10,363 nucleotides of DNA from an uncultured Alphaproteobacteria bacterium (GTDB lineage Bacteria > Pseudomonadota > Alphaproteobacteria > Rhizobiales > Aestuariivirgaceae). Position numbers and translations under genes: made by a program. Every line of letters begins with the position of its first letter. The stretch's first letter is position 1. Below the pieces are notes generated by a model. The model did not search any database. It saw only the letters and a program-made list of their open reading frames with translations, and was not told where the DNA came from. Location: assembly GCA_937868035.1 (NCBI GenBank), contig CALMLK010000245.1, positions 1 to 10,363 of the forward strand, read 5' to 3'. Shown piece after piece: positions 6,955 to 10,363 of the stretch.

Positions 6955-7778
6955 GTTGATGCGTCCAGTTTGGCCCGGAACGCCAGGAGGTCGCGCCAGG
7001 CCAGCCGTTTCAGGGCAGGTGATTTCAGGAGGGATTCGGGATGGAAGGTCGAGAGCAATGGTACGTTGCCCGCCGTCAGCCAGGTGCCGCGCTGGCGCTG
7101 GATCGATTCCGCGCCACCCGCCAGCCATTGTCCGGGCAACCCCCCGAAGGCCAGAATGATCTGCGGCTGCAGCAGTGCCACGGCGCGCTCGGCGAAGGGC
7201 AGGATCATCCGGCATTCAAGTTCGGTGGGCGGACGGTTGCCGGGCGGACGCCAGGGAAGGAAACTGAGCAGCGAGACAGGCACGCCTGCCTCACCGCCCA
7301 ATCCGATGGCGGCCAGCATGCGCTGGAACAGGACCTCGTGCTTGTCGGCGAAAATCCTGCCGCTGCGGTCTTCCTCGCTGCGCGGTCTGTCGCACATCAC
7401 GAGAATGCGGGCGCCCGGCGTTGCCTCGGCGAATCAGAGGCGCGAGGCGGTTCGCCGCAAGGGGTGGGCGTGGAACGTGTCGAGCAATTCCGCAAGTGCT
7501 GCCAGCGAGGGTGCCTGGCGCGCGGCGGCGTGAACCTGCTCCATGGATGCCTCTGCTTCCATCGCGGCGCGGGGCTGCGGTGGGGCGGGAGAGGAAGGTG
7601 CGCTTGGCCGTGGCGGGGCGGCCCGTGGCGGTGCTGCGGCCACCACGGGTGGCGGCGCGGCAAAGCGGTTGACCGGGTCGGCGCCGAGAATTTCGTCCGC
7701 CCCCATCTCGCGCAGCCACAGCAATGCCGCCGCGGCTTCGGCGGCGGAGAGGGATGCGGCGTTTGGACTTTGGCTCAT
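6951..7778 (-). pseudogene. Uracil-DNA glycosylase-like gene interrupted by an in-frame TGA
   Basis: Both parts of this gene lie in one frame, separated only by a TGA at 7434-7436 (codon 115 of 275). The first part (ATG at 7778, 114 residues) has the N-terminal ALLWLREMGADEILGADPVNRFA segment, a Pro/Ala-rich linker at about 43-70, and LRRTASRL. The second part continues FAEATPGARILVMCDRPRSEED and on to PWRPPGNRPPT and STFHPESLLKSPALKRLAWRDL. These match the layout of the family 4/5-type UDGs of alphaproteobacteria, which remove uracil from DNA. Oddly, the catalytic GEAPG motif is CDRPR here and the PFVG segment is IFAD. The histidine of the HPxxLL motif is kept. No other stop or frameshift occurs, and the stop codon overlaps the moaB start. 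It may be a recent pseudogene, a noncatalytic paralogue with a new stop, or a sequence error. Restart at GTG 7400 or ATG 7397 would yield only the C-terminal part. Confidence 0.78.
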
Positions 7779-7793
7779 GTCGCAATTGGGTGC

Positions 7794-7821
7794 TTGTTAG
7801 ACCTTGCCCAAATCCTATAAC
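7794..7821 (+). promoter_or_regulatory. Likely sigma-70-type promoter for ETF-QO
   Basis: TTGTTA at 7794-7799 (4 of 6 to the -35 consensus) and TATAAC at 7816-7821 (5 of 6 to the -10 consensus) are separated by 16 bases. They lie 32 bases before the ATG of the oxidoreductase gene, which is preceded by GAGG at 7847-7850. The 75-bp gap is shared with the divergent UDG-like gene, for which no comparable promoter is evident. Confidence 0.45.
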
Positions 7822-7853
7822 AGGCCCTCATCCGAACTCAAACCGCGAGGCTT

Positions 7854-9506
7854 ATGGTGAGCGATATTCAGCGTGAAGCAATGGAATATGATGTCGTGAT
7901 CGTGGGCGCAGGCCCCGCCGGCCTTTCCGCTGCCATCCGCATCAAGCAGATTTCCCCCGACACGACCGTTTGCGTGCTGGAGAAGGGTTCGGAGGTGGGG
8001 GCGCACATCCTTTCGGGTGCCGTGATTGATCCCATTGCGCTCAACGAGCTCATTCCGGACTGGAAGGAAAAGGGAGCGCCGCTCAATACGCCGGTCATTG
8101 AGGACCGCTTTTATGTGCTGGGCAAGGGTGGGTCGCTGCGCATTCCCAACGCGATGATGCCGCCGCTCATGGACAATCACGGCAACTACGCCGTGTCGCT
8201 GGGCAATGTGTGCCGCTGGCTCGGACAACAGGCGGAAGGCCTGGGCGTAGAAATCTATCCGGGCTTCGCGGCCTCGGAAGTCCTGTACCGTGAGGACGGT
8301 TCGGTGCGCGGCGTCGTCGCGGGTGTCATGGGCATCGCCAAGGATGGCAGCCACAAGCCGGATTACCAGCCCGGCATGGAACTCACCGGCAAATATGTGC
8401 TCATCGCCGAAGGCGTTCGTGGTTCGCTCGCCAAGGAAATCATTGCCCGGTTCAACCTGCAGGAAGGCCGGCAGCCCGCCAAGTTCGGCATCGGCATGAA
8501 GGAACTGTGGGAGGTCAAGCCCGAGAACCACAAGCAGGGGCAGGTCACGCACACCATGGGTTGGCCGCTCGGCATGAAGGCCGGTGGCGGCAGCTTCATG
8601 TATCACCTTGAAGACAACCTGGTGTCGATCGGGTTCGTGGTGCATCTCAATTATGAGAACCCGCACCTCTTCCCCTACATGGAGTTCCAGCGCTTCAAGC
8701 ATCACCCGCTGATCGCGCCTGTTCTCGAAGGTGGGCGCCGCGTGGCCTATGGTGCGCGCGCCATCACCGAAGGTGGGCTGCAGTCGGTGCCGAAGCTCTA
8801 TTTCCCTGGTGGTGCGCTGATCGGTTGTTCGGCAGGCTTCGTGAACGTGCCGCGCATCAAAGGCAGCCACAACGCCATGAAGACCGGCATGCTGGCGGCT
8901 GAGGCGGTGGTTGCCGCCCTCGCAGCGGGCCGTGAGGCAGATGAACTCCCCGAATATGAAGACGCATTCCGCAACTCGTGGGTCTACGCAGATCTGGCCA
9001 GGGTCAAGAATGTCAAGCCCATGTGGTCCAAGTTGGGGCTCTTGGGCGGCGTGGCGCTGGGAGCCGCCGACATGTGGATGCGGACGCTGTTCGGCTTTGG
9101 CCTCGGCACCTGGAAGCATGGCAAGCCCGACTATGCGACGCTCAAGCCTGCCTCGGCCTGCAAGAAGATCGACTATCCCAAGCCAGATGGCATCTTGTCG
9201 TTTGACCGTCTGACCAACGTCGCCTTCTCCGCCACCAACCACGAGGAAGACCAGCTCGTACACCTGCGGTTGCGTGATCCTGCCATTCCGGTGCAGCAGA
9301 ACCTGCCGCTCTATGATGAGCCGGCCCAGCGCTACTGCCCGGCGGCGGTCTATGAAATCGTTAACGAAGAGGGCCACCCGCCGCGCTTCCAGATCAATCA
9401 CCAGAACTGCGTGCACTGCAAGACCTGCGACATCAAGGATCCGGCGCAAAACATCACATGGACCGTGCCGCAGGGCGGCGAAGGGCCGAATTATCCCAAT
9501 ATGTAA
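7854..9506 (+). CDS. etfQO: Electron transfer flavoprotein-ubiquinone oxidoreductase (ETF-QO)
   Basis: ETF-QO takes electrons from reduced electron transfer flavoprotein, supplied by acyl-CoA and other dehydrogenases, and passes them to ubiquinone at the inner membrane. The 550-residue product has the usual family length. The FAD-binding VIVGAGPAGLSAA starts the protein (GxGxxG at 18-23). A central block (GMKELWEV, MGWPLGMKAGGGSFMYHL, IGCSAGFVNVPRIKGSHNAMKTGMLAAEA) contains the conserved flavin and membrane/quinone regions. The 4Fe-4S cluster ligands are C495, C519, C522 and C525, in YCPAAVYE and NCVHCKTCDIKDP, close to the human enzyme. Start at ATG 7854 is preceded by GAGG at short spacing; an ATG at 7881 is less likely. 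It stands alone on its strand; no etfA/etfB genes are in the window. Confidence 0.97.
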   Translation: MVSDIQREAMEYDVVIVGAGPAGLSAAIRIKQISPDTTVCVLEKGSEVGAHILSGAVIDPIALNELIPDWKEKGAPLNTPVIEDRFYVLGKGGSLRIPNAMMPPLMDNHGNYAVSLGNVCRWLGQQAEGLGVEIYPGFAASEVLYREDGSVRGVVAGVMGIAKDGSHKPDYQPGMELTGKYVLIAEGVRGSLAKEIIARFNLQEGRQPAKFGIGMKELWEVKPENHKQGQVTHTMGWPLGMKAGGGSFMYHLEDNLVSIGFVVHLNYENPHLFPYMEFQRFKHHPLIAPVLEGGRRVAYGARAITEGGLQSVPKLYFPGGALIGCSAGFVNVPRIKGSHNAMKTGMLAAEAVVAALAAGREADELPEYEDAFRNSWVYADLARVKNVKPMWSKLGLLGGVALGAADMWMRTLFGFGLGTWKHGKPDYATLKPASACKKIDYPKPDGILSFDRLTNVAFSATNHEEDQLVHLRLRDPAIPVQQNLPLYDEPAQRYCPAAVYEIVNEEGHPPRFQINHQNCVHCKTCDIKDPAQNITWTVPQGGEGPNYPNM

Positions 9507-9682
9507 GGTGGGGACGCGAGGGGAGCTTTCCCTGGTGTTCGCTATAGGTTCTCTGACAGTTTGAATTAACGCTATTTGAAATTGCGGCTTAACCAGCGCG
9601 GAAACACTAAAAGTTGAGCCATGGTGGCAAGGAGTTGTTGAACTCTGTGGACTAACCCTGACCCATTCGAAGGGGAGAAGTC
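9507..9682 (+). other. Intergenic region between ETF-QO and TadG-like gene
   Basis: No gene is seen here. After the ETF-QO stop, AGGGGA at 9519-9524 can pair with TTTCCCT up to 9533 as a small hairpin, but no T-run follows. Further on lie a GTTC-N7-GTTC repeat (9537-9551), TTAA at 9566-9569 and TTAACCAG at 9589-9596 (7 of 8 to the CtrA half-site). A strong ribosome-binding sequence, AGGGGAGAAG, is at 9671-9680, two bases before the ATG at 9683. The promoter of the next gene is probably in this stretch, but no clear -35/-10 pair stands out. Confidence 0.5.
9537..9551 (+). promoter_or_regulatory. Second GTTC-N7-GTTC repeat, possible LexA box
   Basis: The sequence reads GTTC GCTATAG GTTC, a perfect match to the alphaproteobacterial LexA direct repeat, on the same strand as the downstream TadG-like gene. 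It lies 131 bases before that gene's ATG and 30 bases after the ETF-QO stop. The distance and the lack of a clear promoter next to it make this weaker than the site at 4692-4706. Confidence 0.3.
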
Positions 9683-10363
9683 ATGGAACTTCAGCACTCA
9701 GATTCTTGCGCAACCTGGAAGAAGCGGCTGTTCAGCCGTTTTCTCAAGGACACCAGCGCAACTGTGACGCAGATCTTTGCGCTCTCGACCATTCCGATCT
9801 TCCTTGCAGCGGGAGCGGCCGTCGATGGTGCCCGCATCAATGATGAACACAGCAAGTTCCTTGCGGCCGTCGATGCGGCGGTGATTGCCGTGGCGTCTGA
9901 TGACCGTGCGTCGGTGCAGAGTCTCAGCGGTTCACAGCTCAATGCGCGCATGCTGGAACTCGAAAATCTGGCCGCGACCTATGTGAACAAGAATTATCAC
10001 GCCAGCGGCGAGATTTCCGTCGACCTGACCATCACCGGCCAGAAGGTGAAGCTGGATGCAAACTTCCAGTTCCCCACGACGATCATGTCTCTTGCGGGCA
10101 TTTCCGAAATCGACATGAAGGCCAGCTCAACGGTTCAGAAGGCCATGCGGCCCATCGAACTCGTGATGGTGATGGATACCACAGGCTCCATGGCCTCGAG
10201 CGGCAAGATCGACGGCGCCAAGACGGCTGCGCACAATCTTCTGCAGACGCTTTATGGCGGCACGCTCGGCAATGAGCCGCGCAGCGAATTCCTGCGCACG
10301 GCATTGGTGCCCTTTGCAGCCGCCGTGAAACTCGACACTGCCGCTTATGATTTCAACTTGAAC
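9683..10363 (+). CDS. TadG-like membrane-anchored vWA protein, 3' partial
   Basis: The frame stays open to the right edge, giving the first 227 residues. An excellent ribosome-binding sequence (AGGGGAGAAG) precedes the ATG. Residues 1-23 are polar and basic, followed by a hydrophobic segment (about 27-50, ATVTQIFALSTIPIFLAAGAAVDGAR). This is the N-terminal anchor typical of TadE/TadF/TadG-like pilus-assembly proteins, where the TAVIFAL-like helix is followed by VDYAR-like residues. After a periplasmic stretch with repeated beta-like segments comes a von Willebrand A domain whose metal-site motif begins at D165-T-T-G-S-M170, preceded by the hydrophobic strand ELVMVM. In this family the protein is linked to Flp/tight-adherence pili or the envelope; vWA domains bind divalent metal and partners. 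No other tad genes are visible in the window, so the pilus role is inferred from family only. Confidence 0.88.
   Translation, partial: MELQHSDSCATWKKRLFSRFLKDTSATVTQIFALSTIPIFLAAGAAVDGARINDEHSKFLAAVDAAVIAVASDDRASVQSLSGSQLNARMLELENLAATYVNKNYHASGEISVDLTITGQKVKLDANFQFPTTIMSLAGISEIDMKASSTVQKAMRPIELVMVMDTTGSMASSGKIDGAKTAAHNLLQTLYGGTLGNEPRSEFLRTALVPFAAAVKLDTAAYDFNLN

Noticed and set aside
6955..7215. A longer N-terminus for moaB using upstream in-frame starts
   Set aside because: The extension lies inside the UDG-like gene, has no family similarity, and the ATG overlapping the upstream stop fits the normal MoaB N-terminus.
7434..7436. Selenocysteine encoded by the TGA in the UDG-like gene
   Set aside because: Family members need no redox residue at this position and no convincing stem-loop follows the codon; a nonsense mutation or sequence error is simpler.
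7815..9449. A 544-codon open frame on the minus strand opposite ETF-QO
   Set aside because: It lies antisense to a strongly conserved gene, shows no family motif, and long antisense frames are common in GC-rich DNA with strong third-position bias.
9519..9533. Rho-independent terminator after ETF-QO
   Set aside because: The stem is short, includes a G-T pair and is followed by GGTGTTCGC rather than a T-run, so it was kept only as a note in the intergenic entry.

Overview
This window looks like chromosomal DNA of an alphaproteobacterium, most likely of the Hyphomicrobiales (Rhizobiales) type. The evidence is high-GC coding sequence, a CcrM-type GANTC adenine methyltransferase, a CtrA-like half-site, direct repeats matching the alphaproteobacterial LexA box (GTTC-N7-GTTC), and family choices (PA0069-type radical SAM, ETF-QO, TadG-like vWA protein) common in that group. 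No mobile element, CRISPR array, rRNA or tRNA was seen. Most genes are core housekeeping genes, so the unusual signals are mainly regulatory, plus one broken gene.

Layout. (1) 1-775, plus strand: two small exported proteins of unknown function, the first cut by the window edge. (2) 836-4666, minus strand: read in transcription order, a radical SAM protein, ribonuclease HII (rnhB), the cell-cycle methyltransferase ccrM and a HAD phosphatase. The short rnhB-ccrM gap holds three GANTC sites within 26 bp, next to a perfect TTAACCAT half-site that overlaps the rnhB stop codon. This is the layout expected of a ccrM promoter controlled by CtrA and by its own methylation. (3) 4667-4752: a divergent promoter region with a perfect GAAC-N7-GAAC repeat, a candidate SOS box, 26 bases before the radical SAM ATG. 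(4) 4753-5622, plus strand: an EamA/DMT-type transporter, convergent with the next block.

(5) 5632-7778, minus strand: a compact, apparently co-transcribed trio. A uracil-DNA-glycosylase-like gene is interrupted by one in-frame TGA and has lost the family's catalytic motif. It overlaps moaB by ATGA, and moaB is followed after 6 bp by a PAPS-type sulfotransferase. (6) 7854-9506, plus strand: electron-transfer-flavoprotein:ubiquinone oxidoreductase, complete with FAD and 4Fe-4S motifs and a plausible sigma-70 promoter. (7) 9507-9682: an intergenic region with a second perfect GTTC-N7-GTTC repeat and a near CtrA half-site. (8) 9683 to the right edge: the N-terminal part of a TadG-like, membrane-anchored von Willebrand A protein.

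I see no wholly new multi-gene system. The signals most worth following are the putative SOS boxes (especially the one at the photolyase-like radical SAM gene), the methylation/CtrA control region of ccrM, and the interrupted UDG-like gene whose reading frame is otherwise intact.
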